Origin: Nostoc sp. TCL240-02
Lineage (GTDB): Bacteria > Cyanobacteriota > Cyanobacteriia > Cyanobacteriales > Nostocaceae
Length of the DNA: 64,000 nucleotides
Direction: 5' to 3'
NCBI RefSeq assembly: GCF_013343235.1
Contig: NZ_CP040094.1
Span: forward strand, 6,753,001-6,817,000
Shown piece by piece: positions 53,961-63,165 of the stretch (positions are counted from its first letter, which is position 1; every line of letters begins with the position of its first letter). Made by a program: the position numbers and the translations under genes. Below the pieces are notes generated by a model. It had not been told where the DNA came from. It searched no databases and worked only from the letters and a program-made list of their open reading frames with translations.

Positions 53961-55886
53961 TTATTGTGATTTGGGGCGAGAAAACTGAGAAGGTGGCTTG
54001 AAGTTTTCTACTGGTGTGTTCTTAAGTGCCTTCTCCATAAAATCTTTCCAAATAGGAGCGACCATAACACCACCTGTTGCATGGTCAGCTAATTGTCTAT
54101 TGTCGTCTCTGCCTACCCAAACCGCAGTTGTTAACTGTGGCACAGTGCCAACAAACCAAATATCCTTTTCTGATGATGTTGTTCCCGTCTTTCCGGCGGC
54201 TGGACGACCTATCGCAGCACCTTTACCAGTGCCTTCAGAAATTACCGATCGCATCACATCAATAATTGCTGCCGATGCCCAAGGATCGAGAACTAGCTGA
54301 GGCTTGGGAGTGTTGTCTAGCAATACGTTACCACTACTATCGGTGACACGGGCAATTACAGTCGGTGGTGACTGCCAGCCATAATTAGCAAAGGTGGCAT
54401 AAGCACTAGCCATTTCCAGAGGTGTAACACCAATTGCACCAAGAGGCAAGGAAGTAACAGGTTCCATCGGACTCATAATACCCAAGGTACGACAAGTTTC
54501 GATCACTCTATTCATCCCTACAGCCTTACCAATCTTGATTACAGGGATATTTCGTGACTGGGCTAAAGCTGTTCTAATTGGCATCGATCCCCTAAAACTG
54601 TTATCGTAATTTCTGGGTGAGTACCAACCGTTACCATCTCGATAGCTAACTGGAGAATCATCTACCGTTGAGTCTGCCGTATACTTACCAGTAGCGAAAG
54701 CAGTATAATATACAAATGGTTTAAAAGAAGATCCCGGCTGGCGTTGAGCTTGAGTTGCCCGATTGAATTCACTGGTCTTAGGATCTATACCGCCCACCAG
54801 TGCTTTGATAAAATGTGTGCGCGGATCGATAGACACCAAAGCCATTTGGTTCTTGGATAATCCTTGATCTAAAAGTGTTTTATGCCACTTAGTGACGGTT
54901 TCTTCTGCCATTATTTGGAACTTGGCATCAACCGTTGTTTGCACGCGCATCCCACCTTTAAGTAGTGTGTCACGCCCAAACTTTTTAGCCAATTCCTGCG
55001 CTACGGTGTTGGTTACATAGGGTAGGGCACTGCCTTGAAAGGATTTGATTTTACCAAGTTTGATTTCCTGCTTGAGGGCATTGTCATACTCAGACTGGTC
55101 GATCCAGTTTAATTCCAGCATTCGCCCCAGCACTTCTTTTTGTTTCTGTTTTGCCAGCTTCATGCTCACAAAGGGGCTGAATTCTTCTGGTGCTTGAATC
55201 AAACCTGCCATCATTGCTGACTCGCCCAAGGTTAAATATTCTGATGACTTATTAAAGTAACTGCGGGCTGCCGTTTGTACACCATAATTATTATGACCCC
55301 AATAAACTTGATTGAGGTACATTTCTAAAATTTGGTCTTTGGTAAGAATTTGCTCTAACCTGATTGCCAGCACTGCCTCCGCTAACTTGCGGGTAAAAGC
55401 ACGCTTTTGAGATAAAAACAGGTTTTTTACCAATTGCATAGTAACAGTAGAGCCACCCTCTTTGACTCCGCCTGCTACCGCATTAACTACTATAGCCCGA
55501 CCAACACCAGTGGGGTTAATACCGTGGTGATCGTAGAAGTGACTATCTTCACTTGCTAATACCGCCCGTTTTAAGTTCGGGGAAATTCTATCCAGGGGTA
55601 CGACTTCTCGGTTGGCTTCCCCGTGGATACTCGTTAAAAGTTTACCCTTAACGTCATAGATGTAAGTTGTTTCTGAGGGAAAGAAGTTACGTAGCTGTCT
55701 TACATCTGGCAAATTACGGAAACTAATGGCTAAACCAACCAGTCCTCCGGCTACAATGGAACTTGCCAACATGGTAATTGAGAGCAGAGTACCGCCAGTT
55801 ACCTGACCAACTCCTTTCAAAAACTCAAAACCTGATGAAGCCCGACGTTGTGGCTGTTTATCTTCAAAAGTCCTAGAAGACGACAC
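53961..55886 (-). CDS. class A penicillin-binding protein (transglycosylase/transpeptidase)
   Basis: This 641-residue bifunctional peptidoglycan synthase has a short cytosolic tail and one membrane anchor (about 32-56). The GT51 domain has catalytic E113 in ASEDSHFYDHHG and the motifs EGGSTVTMQLVKN and RKLAEAVLAIRLEQ. The transpeptidase domain has the SxxK box S386-SFK389, the SRN box in AQSRNIPV and the KTG box in AGKTGTTSSEKD. It lacks long C-terminal extensions. The start is GTG. Substrate is lipid II in the periplasm. Divergent from tyrS. Confidence 0.95.
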   Translation of the reverse strand: MSSSRTFEDKQPQRRASSGFEFLKGVGQVTGGTLLSITMLASSIVAGGLVGLAISFRNLPDVRQLRNFFPSETTYIYDVKGKLLTSIHGEANREVVPLDRISPNLKRAVLASEDSHFYDHHGINPTGVGRAIVVNAVAGGVKEGGSTVTMQLVKNLFLSQKRAFTRKLAEAVLAIRLEQILTKDQILEMYLNQVYWGHNNYGVQTAARSYFNKSSEYLTLGESAMMAGLIQAPEEFSPFVSMKLAKQKQKEVLGRMLELNWIDQSEYDNALKQEIKLGKIKSFQGSALPYVTNTVAQELAKKFGRDTLLKGGMRVQTTVDAKFQIMAEETVTKWHKTLLDQGLSKNQMALVSIDPRTHFIKALVGGIDPKTSEFNRATQAQRQPGSSFKPFVYYTAFATGKYTADSTVDDSPVSYRDGNGWYSPRNYDNSFRGSMPIRTALAQSRNIPVIKIGKAVGMNRVIETCRTLGIMSPMEPVTSLPLGAIGVTPLEMASAYATFANYGWQSPPTVIARVTDSSGNVLLDNTPKPQLVLDPWASAAIIDVMRSVISEGTGKGAAIGRPAAGKTGTTSSEKDIWFVGTVPQLTTAVWVGRDDNRQLADHATGGVMVAPIWKDFMEKALKNTPVENFKPPSQFSRPKSQ

Positions 55887-56059
55887 GGCGATTTCACTTC
55901 CTCACTTATAAATTTAACTGTAATTGATTGGACGAAGCAAGGCGGTTAATTTTTTGCAATTATAGTAGTTTGGCAGATGAGAAAGCGGATAAATTGCAAG
56001 TGTTTATAACCAACTTAACTTCTAACGTGCAAAACATAGCTAACAGTGGATTTTCTAGT

Positions 56060-57247
56060 ATGACGCAAGATTTTGCTTGGCTGCGTCGTGGTGTTGTAGA
56101 AGTTTTTCCACAACCAGTTGATGTTAACAGTGAAAGTCTAGAAAAACGTTTGGCAACTACAAACAAACCTTTGAGGATCAAGTTGGGGATTGACCCTACT
56201 GGTACTGATATTCATTTAGGTCATAGCATACCAGTACGAAAACTGCGAGGGTTTCAAGATGCTGGCCATATAGCAGTTCTAATTATTGGCGATTTTACAG
56301 CACGCATTGGCGATCCAACTGGTAAATCTGAGGTGCGCCGCCAGCTTACAGAAGCAGATGTCGCCCAAAATGCCCAGACTTATCTTGACCAAGTACGCCC
56401 TATCTTGGATTTTGACACACCCGGAAGGTTAGAGGTGCGTTATAACTCCGAATGGCTTTCTAAGCTCAACTTAGAGAAAATTTTAGAGTTACTCTCGACG
56501 ATGACGGTGGGGCAGATGTTAGCTAAAGAAGGATTTGCCGATCGCTATAAAAAAGAGAATCCGATTTTTATCCATGAGTTCCTATACCCGTTAATGCAAG
56601 GTTTCGATTCCGTTGCTGTTGAGGCAGATGTGGAATTGGGAGGGACTGATCAGAAATTTAACATCGCTGTGGGCAGAGATTTACAGCGCCATTTTGGTCA
56701 AAAGCCCCAGTTTGGGATGCTGCTGCCAATTTTGATTGGCACAGATGGGGTGCAAAAAATGTCCAAGTCTTTAGGTAATTATATTGGGTTGTCAGAACAT
56801 CCGGGGCAAAAATATCAAAAATTACAAGGGGTTCCAGATAATCTACTGGAGCAGTATTTTGAACTGCTGACAGATTTACCTTTGGATAATCTGCCAGAAA
56901 ATCCCCGCGATCGCCAAACACTTTTAGCTTATGAAGTTGTCAAGCAGTACCACGGCGAAACAGCCGCTAAAGAAGCAAGAGAAGCAGCGCAAAGTGGCGG
57001 CAAGGAAGGTGCAGTTCCCGAATTTTCTCTAGCTGAAGTATCACATCCCGCTAAATTAGCGTATATTCTCAATGTCACTGGCTTATGCAAAAGTACAGGG
57101 GAAGGTAAGCGGAAAATTCAAGAAGGTGGGGTGCGCTTAGATGGCGATCGCATTACCGATGTTGATACAACTTTTGCCGATTCTGCTGAATTACAAGGTA
57201 AGGTTTTACAAGTTGGGAAAAATAAGTTTGTGCGTTTAGTACCTTAA
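56060..57247 (+). CDS. tyrS: tyrosyl-tRNA synthetase
   Basis: This 395-residue class Ic synthetase charges tRNA-Tyr. It has the HIGH-type motif HLGH (52-55) in [18 protein letters not shown] and KMSKS in [17 protein letters not shown]-terminal S4 domain ends the protein ([34 protein letters not shown]). The form with HLGH and short linkers is the TyrZ type. ATG 56060 is chosen over the open upstream frame because the latter is not family-like. An array of gggaat repeats follows the stop and leads into pyrF. Confidence 0.96.
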   Translation: MTQDFAWLRRGVVEVFPQPVDVNSESLEKRLATTNKPLRIKLGIDPTGTDIHLGHSIPVRKLRGFQDAGHIAVLIIGDFTARIGDPTGKSEVRRQLTEADVAQNAQTYLDQVRPILDFDTPGRLEVRYNSEWLSKLNLEKILELLSTMTVGQMLAKEGFADRYKKENPIFIHEFLYPLMQGFDSVAVEADVELGGTDQKFNIAVGRDLQRHFGQKPQFGMLLPILIGTDGVQKMSKSLGNYIGLSEHPGQKYQKLQGVPDNLLEQYFELLTDLPLDNLPENPRDRQTLLAYEVVKQYHGETAAKEAREAAQSGGKEGAVPEFSLAEVSHPAKLAYILNVTGLCKSTGEGKRKIQEGGVRLDGDRITDVDTTFADSAELQGKVLQVGKNKFVRLVP

Positions 57248-57250
57248 ATG

Positions 57251-57285
57251 GAGAGTGGGGAATAGGAAATGGGGAATGGGGAACA
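57251..57285. repeat. GGGGAAT tandem repeat spanning the pyrF start
   Basis: Degenerate 7-base units (gtgggga ataggaa atgggga atgggga) run from just after the tyrS stop across the pyrF start codon, and encode the first residues of PyrF. Confidence 0.7.
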
Positions 57286-58000
57286 GGCACAAAAACGAGT
57301 TATAGTGCCTTTGGATGTGCCGGATGAAGAAAGTGCGATCGCTCTTATAGATCGACTTCCCCAAGTTGGTTTTTGGAAAGTCGGTTTAGAGTTGTTTACC
57401 AGCACTGGCCCAAAAATTCTGGAAGTGCTGAAGTCTAAGGAAAAGCGCATCTTCCTAGATTTAAAGTTTCACGATATCCCTAACACTGTGGCTGGTGCTT
57501 GTCGTAGTGCGGCTCGTTACGGGGTAGATTTGTTGACAATTCATTCTACATCTGGTAAAGAAGCCTTGAAAGCTGCAACAGAAGCGGCACAAGAAGGGGC
57601 AGCCCAAGCGGGTGTAAAACCGCCTAAGTTAATTGCTATTAGCTTGTTAACGAGCATTTCTGCTAGACAACTGGCGTTTGATTTAAAGATTCCTCTAGAA
57701 TTACCAGAATACGCCCTAGAAATGGCATTGCTGGCTCAAGATGCAGGATTGGATGGGGCAGTTTGTTCGCCCCAAGAGGCGGCACAGTTGCGAGAAACTT
57801 GTGGAGATGACTTTTTGCTAGTTTGTCCCGGCGTTAGACCAAGTTGGGCAGAAAAAGGCGATCAAAAGCGATCGCTTACTCCAGCACAAGCAATGATTGC
57901 TGGTGCAGATTATCTCGTAATTGGCCGTCCCATCACTGCTGCTACCGAACCAGAGTTAGCCTGGAAGAGGATTGCTGAGGAGTTAACCACAGTGACATGA
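57269..58000 (+). CDS. pyrF: orotidine 5'-phosphate decarboxylase
   Basis: This 243-residue enzyme decarboxylates OMP to UMP, the last step of UMP synthesis. The catalytic charge network is in [12 protein letters not shown] (D-K-D), with [14 protein letters not shown] at the N-terminus and [16 protein letters not shown] and [16 protein letters not shown] at the phosphate site. The first six residues (MGNGEQ) are encoded by the heptamer repeat, so the native start may have been replaced. Its stop overlaps the next start as ATGA. Confidence 0.95.
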   Translation: MGNGEQAQKRVIVPLDVPDEESAIALIDRLPQVGFWKVGLELFTSTGPKILEVLKSKEKRIFLDLKFHDIPNTVAGACRSAARYGVDLLTIHSTSGKEALKAATEAAQEGAAQAGVKPPKLIAISLLTSISARQLAFDLKIPLELPEYALEMALLAQDAGLDGAVCSPQEAAQLRETCGDDFLLVCPGVRPSWAEKGDQKRSLTPAQAMIAGADYLVIGRPITAATEPELAWKRIAEELTTVT

Positions 58001-58707
58001 AGCTAAGAGTCATTGAGAAACTGCGAGACAGGGTGCAGGGTGCAGGGAAGAAAAATCTTGCCTCTTCGCTTAAGAAGAAAAATTATAGTTGGCTTGTAGC
58101 TTGTGGCTTTTGGATTTTAGTATCAAATAGCTTTACTTATCCAGCGTTCTCGAAAAACCTTACCCCTAACTCTTCGGCGCTAGCAGAAAGAGAAAATATC
58201 AACGACGGGGCGAAGTCTTTCTGTACCGATCAAAATTTAGAAACATTAACTATACAATTACTCCAAGATTTACCTAGTTATACTAATCGCGCCAGTCAAC
58301 GCGCTCGTCGCCTCAGCAGAAGTAGTGATATTTACAGTTATATGCTAGTGGCAGGAAGGCCTGAGTTTACTCCTCTGCCCCTTAACCTTGAAGAATATAG
58401 TGCAGATGCGTCTAAAAGCTCTGCATCAGGAGTTGAGCAAGTTTTCTTTACTACTTTGGAGCGGCAATATATAGGAAAGAAAGCGATCGAATTGCAGGAG
58501 TTCCACTGGCTGTTGTTGACTAAAACTACAACTGGTTGGCATTTAGTGATGATGTTTTCTCAAACCGGTTCCAATTCAGCACAGCAGCCATTATCCCCAC
58601 CACGCGATAGTAGTAATGGCACTGTTGCCCAAGCGGTTAATACTTGGTTACGCGATTGCCAAGCTGGAAGTGTCCGACGGATGCGTGCTGTGAATGGTGG
58701 ACAATGA
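57997..58707 (+). CDS. conserved secreted or membrane-anchored hypothetical protein
   Basis: This 236-residue protein has a basic N-terminus and a hydrophobic segment ([22 protein letters not shown], about 31-52) that may be a signal or anchor, followed by a soluble domain ([33 protein letters not shown], then [36 protein letters not shown]) and [11 protein letters not shown] at the end. I recognise it as a cyanobacterial family without known function. Translation is coupled to pyrF by the ATGA overlap. Codons 12-18 come from a gtgcagg repeat. Confidence 0.8.
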   Translation: MKLRVIEKLRDRVQGAGKKNLASSLKKKNYSWLVACGFWILVSNSFTYPAFSKNLTPNSSALAERENINDGAKSFCTDQNLETLTIQLLQDLPSYTNRASQRARRLSRSSDIYSYMLVAGRPEFTPLPLNLEEYSADASKSSASGVEQVFFTTLERQYIGKKAIELQEFHWLLLTKTTTGWHLVMMFSQTGSNSAQQPLSPPRDSSNGTVAQAVNTWLRDCQAGSVRRMRAVNGGQ

Positions 58708-59155
58708 TTCCACCCAGAACTGAAGTTATGAGCTGATAGCCAAAATCCACTCAATTAGACTGAATCGATTTAGCAAAGAGAGCAGAGTTTCTTGCATATA
58801 AACGAAAAGCACTAAAAGTAGCTTTCGCAAGAGGGAGAAAGAGATTTTTATTACCCTTTTCCCTTTTCCTTACTTCTGCAAACAGTCGATTTTGCTCTCC
58901 ATCAATTTACGAGCTAGATACTTGTTTTAAACAAAATAAATGTGCATCATCCAACTAGCTTGTATCAGTGTAATTGCGCCTATGCCTTTGGGAAGATTTT
59001 CAGCAAGTTTAGCCAATAAACAGCGAAAAAAAGCAGACATTATTTAAAAACAAAGGCTGGCTTGAATTTATGCGTTGTAACTCCCGTTTTTTGGCGATAA
59101 CATAGAAATAAGTTTATTTCGAGCTTCTCAAACCGCCTTTGGCGTGAGTTTTTTT
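58708..59155. other. gap upstream of remA
   Basis: These 448 bases show no gene or repeat. There are purine- and pyrimidine-rich stretches around 58830-58870. The promoter of remA should be near its end. Confidence 0.4.
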
Positions 59156-59422
59156 ATGGAGATTCAATTAATCAACATCGGCTTTGGTAACATTGTGTCT
59201 GCTAACCGAGTAGTTGCAATTGTCAGTCCAGAGTCTGCCCCAATTAAGCGGATTATTACCGATGCGCGGGACAGAGGTCAACTGATTGATGCAACTTACG
59301 GTCGTCGGACTAGGGCTGTAATTATCACCGATTCCAGCCACGTAATTCTGTCAGCAATTCAGCCGGAAACGGTAGCGAATCGCTTTGTAATTTCCCGCGA
59401 TCATCAAACTGTAGATAATTAA
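59156..59422 (+). CDS. remA: RemA/DUF370-family DNA-binding regulator
   Basis: This 88-residue protein matches the RemA (YlzA/DUF370) family; in Bacillus RemA activates matrix genes as a DNA-binding oligomer. It begins [20 protein letters not shown] and has [53 protein letters not shown], with the conserved basic R-rich loop. ATG 59156 is used; an upstream TTG/ATG extension is not family-like. gmk follows on the same strand, as in Firmicutes, which points to an ancient linkage. Confidence 0.93.
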   Translation: MEIQLINIGFGNIVSANRVVAIVSPESAPIKRIITDARDRGQLIDATYGRRTRAVIITDSSHVILSAIQPETVANRFVISRDHQTVDN

Positions 59423-59587
59423 CAGTAGATTATTCCTACTCCTCTTTGTACCGTATCAGCAGTACTATGTGAATTAGATAAGTTTTCTGTCACCCTTGCT
59501 ACAAATTTCTTAGTCACTAGTGGACTTGGCCGGGAACACAAGACTAATGAATAATATCTATTGATTGATTCACAGGTTGAGGGGATA

Positions 59588-60199
59588 ATGCCAGTTTTAC
59601 CCATCAAGAGTAGTGCTACCACCGAAGAATGCTTACATTTAGGCAAGTTGATTGTTTTGACTGGCCCTAGTGGGGTTGGTAAAGGCACTTTAATGCGATC
59701 GCTCCTACAACGTCATCCAGAACTTTATTTTTCCGTATCCGCAACGACTCGATCTGCCCGTCCAGGAGAAATTGATGGCAAAAATTATTACTTTGTCAGC
59801 CTTAGCAAATTTGAACAATTAGTGGCTGAAGGTGAGTTTTTAGAATGGGCAGAATTTGCTGGTAACTATTACGGCACTCCCCGTGAAGCTGTACTTAACC
59901 AAATTCAATCTGGCAAGTTGGTAGTGCTAGAAATCGAGTTAGAAGGCGCAAGACAAATTCGTGCTTCCTTCCCCAGTGCCCTCAGCATTTTTATCTTACC
60001 GCCTTCTTTTGATGAATTGGAGAAACGGATACGCTCTCGCGCCCAAGACTCTGAAGAAGCGATCGCTCGTCGTTTACTCCGCGCCCAAGAAGAAATTCAA
60101 GCCGCAGAAGAATTTGATATTCAAATCGTTAATGACGATTTTGAAACTGCTTTACATGACATTGAAACGGTTTTGATAAATTTGGAGAGACGCGATTAA
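59588..60199 (+). CDS. gmk: guanylate kinase
   Basis: This 203-residue kinase phosphorylates GMP to GDP with ATP. The P-loop is GPSGVGKGT, the GMP-binding part is [23 protein letters not shown] and the region [16 protein letters not shown], and the lid has [17 protein letters not shown]. Start ATG 59588 is fixed by GAGGGG four bases upstream. The last codons and the stop (RRD-stop) lie inside a palindromic repeat at 60188-60207, so the natural C-terminus may have been replaced. Confidence 0.95.
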   Translation: MPVLPIKSSATTEECLHLGKLIVLTGPSGVGKGTLMRSLLQRHPELYFSVSATTRSARPGEIDGKNYYFVSLSKFEQLVAEGEFLEWAEFAGNYYGTPREAVLNQIQSGKLVVLEIELEGARQIRASFPSALSIFILPPSFDELEKRIRSRAQDSEEAIARRLLRAQEEIQAAEEFDIQIVNDDFETALHDIETVLINLERRD

Positions 60200-60207
60200 T
60201 CGCGTCT
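60188..60207. repeat. AGACGCGATTAATCGCGTCT palindrome at the end of gmk
   Basis: A perfect 20-base palindrome covers the gmk stop codon (60197-60199) and is followed by gtacaggagtgaggag. The same unit and flank occur twice between bolA and grxD (11398-11456). Confidence 0.8.
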
Positions 60208-60273
60208 TGTACAGGAGTGAGGAGTTAAAATTTATAACTTCTAACTCCTCACTCCTAACTTTTCATTTCTAAA

Positions 60274-60795
60274 TTAACCAAATAAACCTTGAATTATTCC
60301 CAGGTTAATAGTCAAAAAGTAAGCAACTACTGCACCACCAATACCACCAATTAAGAAAGAACTGGCAAAGTTGTTCCAGCTTTCTTTAGAGTTAAAAGCA
60401 TCTACCGGGGGATTAGGCACGGTAACGCTAGGAAGTGCTTTGGGTGGATTGCTATTAGCATACAGGGATAGACAAGCGGTGAGCAAAACCACTAAGCCGA
60501 TGGCTCCCAGTAACCCAGCCAAATTAGCGTTAGCTGTATCCCGCAGTGGGCCCAATTTGGCGAAGGGGCCAAATAGCAAGTAACCATGAGCCATGCCAAC
60601 TTCTAAACCGCGTCTAGCAGGAGACAGACCTGGGCGATAGGCAGGTAAGTTATTAATGAACCACTTGCTCAAGGGAGAAGCATTAACCGGGGTTTCTAGG
60701 TTGCCCAGTTGCGGATCGCGGAATGCAGGGAAAACAACTTCCCGATTTCTGGGATCGCTGGGGAGATTCTTTGATGCGTCTACAGCTTGTGCCAT
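60274..60795 (-). CDS. psaL: photosystem I reaction centre subunit XI
   Basis: This 173-residue thylakoid membrane protein mediates trimer (or tetramer) formation of photosystem I. Typical are the N-terminal EVVFPAFRDPQLGNLETPVNASPLSKWFINNLPAYRPGLSPARRGLEVGMAHGYLLFGPF and the helices LAGLLGAIGLVVLLTACLSLY and FLIGGIGGAVVAYFLTI. Chlorophyll-binding His and the conserved RRGLEVG are present. psaJ and psaF lie upstream on the same strand; the 274-base gap suggests a separate promoter. Confidence 0.97.
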   Translation of the reverse strand: MAQAVDASKNLPSDPRNREVVFPAFRDPQLGNLETPVNASPLSKWFINNLPAYRPGLSPARRGLEVGMAHGYLLFGPFAKLGPLRDTANANLAGLLGAIGLVVLLTACLSLYANSNPPKALPSVTVPNPPVDAFNSKESWNNFASSFLIGGIGGAVVAYFLTINLGIIQGLFG

Positions 60796-60913
60796 ATTTT
60801 ATGTTCGCCTCTAAATTTAAAATGGTGGCATTTTTATATTAATAATAATTGTAGCCAAAGATTTCTTTTGGCTAAGAAGTTTAGAAAAATTAATTTAGCT
60901 ACTTTTAAAAGTG

Positions 60914-60950
60914 TGAAACTCGCGATCTGTAAACAGGATCACGAGTTTCA
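60914..60950. other. stem-loop between psaJ and psaL
   Basis: TGAAACTCGCGATC (60914-60927) pairs with GATCACGAGTTTCA (60937-60950) with one mismatch around a nine-base loop. On the reverse strand no full T-run follows, so it may be a processing or weak termination hairpin for the psaF-psaJ transcript. Confidence 0.6.
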
Positions 60951-61069
60951 AAAAACTCTTTGTGCTGCCTATTTTAGTGATAATTCTGCTTAACTAAGCT
61001 GAATATATCAACATACATAATTTTAGGAAAAACACAAGAAATTTAACTGTGCTAAATTCCATTTTCCAC

Positions 61070-61219
61070 TTATGGCAGTGGGTGGAAAAGTAAGTCTGGG
61101 AAAAAGCGGTTGAATTCAATCAAGATACCTGCTGTGATTGTCAGCCAGATGGTAGCTGCCACAGGTGCTGTGGAAATAAACTTAATAAAATATGATGATT
61201 GATCGCCTTTGTCTGCCAT
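61070..61219 (-). CDS. psaJ: photosystem I reaction centre subunit IX
   Basis: This 49-residue single-span membrane protein reads [20 protein letters not shown] then the helix [20 protein letters not shown] and ends PDLLFHPLP. The sequence and order psaF-psaJ are diagnostic. PsaJ stabilises PsaF in the thylakoid membrane and binds chlorophyll. Forty bases separate it from psaF, so they are cotranscribed. Confidence 0.96.
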   Translation of the reverse strand: MADKGDQSSYFIKFISTAPVAATIWLTITAGILIEFNRFFPDLLFHPLP

Positions 61220-61259
61220 GAATTTAGTCTCCAAAACGAATGAATTAGTTAAGCTGAAT

Positions 61260-61754
61260 TTAGCGTGGGGAAACAGGGATTTCTGAATCCTTGGCTGCTA
61301 ATTTACCAGAGAGTAATTCTTGGACTGCTGCTGCTGGCCAAGCAAAACCGGTGGCGATTATAGGTAGTGCCAAACCAAGATCGATTTGGATTTCTTTGAG
61401 TTCAGTGTCAGATTCCTTTTTGATTGCTTGCAAGTAGGCACGACCTACCCAACCAATCCAACCAGCAATATATAAAAACAGAATGCTGGGAATCAAAAAG
61501 TCACCAGCCCGATCTAGACGACCATCAACAATTAAGTGAGGGTAGCCTTCAGGGCCGCACAGCGCCTGAGAATAACGCTCAAACCGCTTTTTCCCAGATT
61601 GGGGATCGGCGGTAGTATTGCGGGCATTAGCTGCTAGCTCTTGAAAAGCGGGATTGTCCTTGCACGGTGTCAAATTAGCCCCTAAAGCTTGTGCTGGGGA
61701 GGCAAAATTGAACCAAAGACAAATCGCTAACATCAAAGCAAACAATCGTCGCAT
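61260..61754 (-). CDS. psaF: photosystem I reaction centre subunit III (plastocyanin/cytochrome c6 docking)
   Basis: This 164-residue protein has a cleavable signal peptide ([23 protein letters not shown], 1-23), a lumenal domain with two cysteines ([10 protein letters not shown] and [10 protein letters not shown]), a membrane helix ([19 protein letters not shown]) and a second hydrophobic segment near the C-terminus. It helps the lumenal donors dock on photosystem I. psaJ follows 40 bases downstream. The upstream gap contains a GAGTGCT tandem array. Confidence 0.97.
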   Translation of the reverse strand: MRRLFALMLAICLWFNFASPAQALGANLTPCKDNPAFQELAANARNTTADPQSGKKRFERYSQALCGPEGYPHLIVDGRLDRAGDFLIPSILFLYIAGWIGWVGRAYLQAIKKESDTELKEIQIDLGLALPIIATGFAWPAAAVQELLSGKLAAKDSEIPVSPR

Positions 61755-61916
61755 AGAGTTGTTTCCTTTTATTACAAAACAAGAAGTTCTTTGTACAAAA
61801 CGAAGCGGCTTGTACAGCTGTTTATTTGCATAACTAGGAAGTCATCATACTCTTGGGTGGGAACCGAGTAAAGTTCAAGTAAATAAAAGTTAAAGCTTCT
61901 CAACCAAAATTGAGTT

Positions 61917-61953
61917 CTGAGTAGTGAGTGCTGAGTGCTGAGTGCTGAGTAAA
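61917..61953. repeat. tandem GAGTGCT heptamer array
   Basis: Three to four perfect 7-base units (gtgctga repeated) with flanking partial copies lie between psaF and tsaD. The unit is the same as in the TA operon at 273-336. Confidence 0.8.
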
Positions 61954-62032
61954 GAATTGTTGTAGGGTAGTAAAGAAGCAAAGATTTTCTGTCTGTTACT
62001 CAGGACTCCAGACTCAGCACTGATTACTCTCA

Positions 62033-63082
62033 ATGACAACCGTTTTAGCAATAGAAACTAGCTGTGATGAAACTGCCGTCGCAATTGTTAACAATCGTAA
62101 AGTTTGTAGCAGTATTGTCGCCTCGCAGATTCCAGTCCATCAGCAGTATGGTGGGGTAGTGCCGGAAGTCGCATCTCGCCAGCATTTGGAAACGATAAAT
62201 GTTGCGATCGCACAAGCTTTAGAGCAAGCCCAGCTAGGCTGGGGACAAATTGACGCAATTGCCGCCACTTGTGCGCCTGGACTCGTAGGAGCGCTCTTGG
62301 TGGGGTTAACTGCTGCCAAAACCCTAGCAATGGTACACAAAAAGCCATTTTTGGGAGTTCATCACCTCGAAGGTCACATTTATGCAACTTACTTGAGCGA
62401 ATCAAGTCTAAATCCCCCTTTCTTGAGTTTATTAGTTTCTGGCGGACATACAAGCTTGATTTTCGTCAAAAATTGTGGTAATTACGAAACACTGGGGCAA
62501 ACCCGTGATGATGCTGCGGGTGAAGCCTTTGATAAAGTGGCGCGATTATTAAAGCTAGGTTATCCCGGTGGGCCAGTAATTGACAAGTTGGCACAACAAG
62601 GAAATCCCCAAGCCTTTGCTCTCCCAGAAGGAAAAGTTTCTTTACCTGGCGGTGGGTTTCATCGTTATGATGCGAGTTTTAGTGGGTTAAAAACGGCTGT
62701 ATTGCGTTTAGTGCAGCAACTAGAAAAAGATGGTGGACAAGTGCCAGTGGCAGATGTAGCAGCTAGCTTTCAGGAAACCGTAGTGCGATCGCTAACCAAA
62801 AGAGCGATCGCCTGTGCCCTAGACTATGGTCTAGATACAATTGCCATTGGTGGCGGTGTAGCAGCTAATAGTGGGTTGAGAAAAAACCTCCAAGCTGCCG
62901 CCGTTAAACATAACCTCCGCGTCCTATTCCCGCCTCTGAAATTTTGTACCGATAATGCCGCTATGATCGGCTGTGCCGCCGCCGATCATCTATCTCATGG
63001 TCATACGTCGCCCCTCACACTAGGCGTTGAGTCTAGGTTAGCGCTGACCCAAGTGATGAAGTTATATCACCCTATTGAGTAG
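62033..63082 (+). CDS. tsaD: tRNA N6-adenosine threonylcarbamoyltransferase
   Basis: This 349-residue enzyme transfers the threonylcarbamoyl group to A37 of tRNAs reading ANN codons, together with TsaB, TsaE and TsaC. The metal site is H111-LEG-H115 in [12 protein letters not shown], and the ATP-binding loops are [11 protein letters not shown] at the N-terminus and [14 protein letters not shown] and [10 protein letters not shown] near the end. Length is normal. It is monocistronic and is followed by a heptamer array. Confidence 0.97.
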   Translation: MTTVLAIETSCDETAVAIVNNRKVCSSIVASQIPVHQQYGGVVPEVASRQHLETINVAIAQALEQAQLGWGQIDAIAATCAPGLVGALLVGLTAAKTLAMVHKKPFLGVHHLEGHIYATYLSESSLNPPFLSLLVSGGHTSLIFVKNCGNYETLGQTRDDAAGEAFDKVARLLKLGYPGGPVIDKLAQQGNPQAFALPEGKVSLPGGGFHRYDASFSGLKTAVLRLVQQLEKDGGQVPVADVAASFQETVVRSLTKRAIACALDYGLDTIAIGGGVAANSGLRKNLQAAAVKHNLRVLFPPLKFCTDNAAMIGCAAADHLSHGHTSPLTLGVESRLALTQVMKLYHPIE

Positions 63083-63106
63083 TTATTGGTCCTTGTAACC
63101 ACCAAT

Positions 63107-63165
63107 GACTAATGACTAATGACTAATGACCAATGCCTAATTCCCAATAACTAATCACTAATGAC
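63107..63165. repeat. tandem ACTAATG/ACCAATG heptamer array
   Basis: About six 7-base units (actaatg, actaatg, actaatg, accaatg and degenerate copies) fill the space between tsaD and the convergent hydrolase gene and touch its stop codon. Confidence 0.8.
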
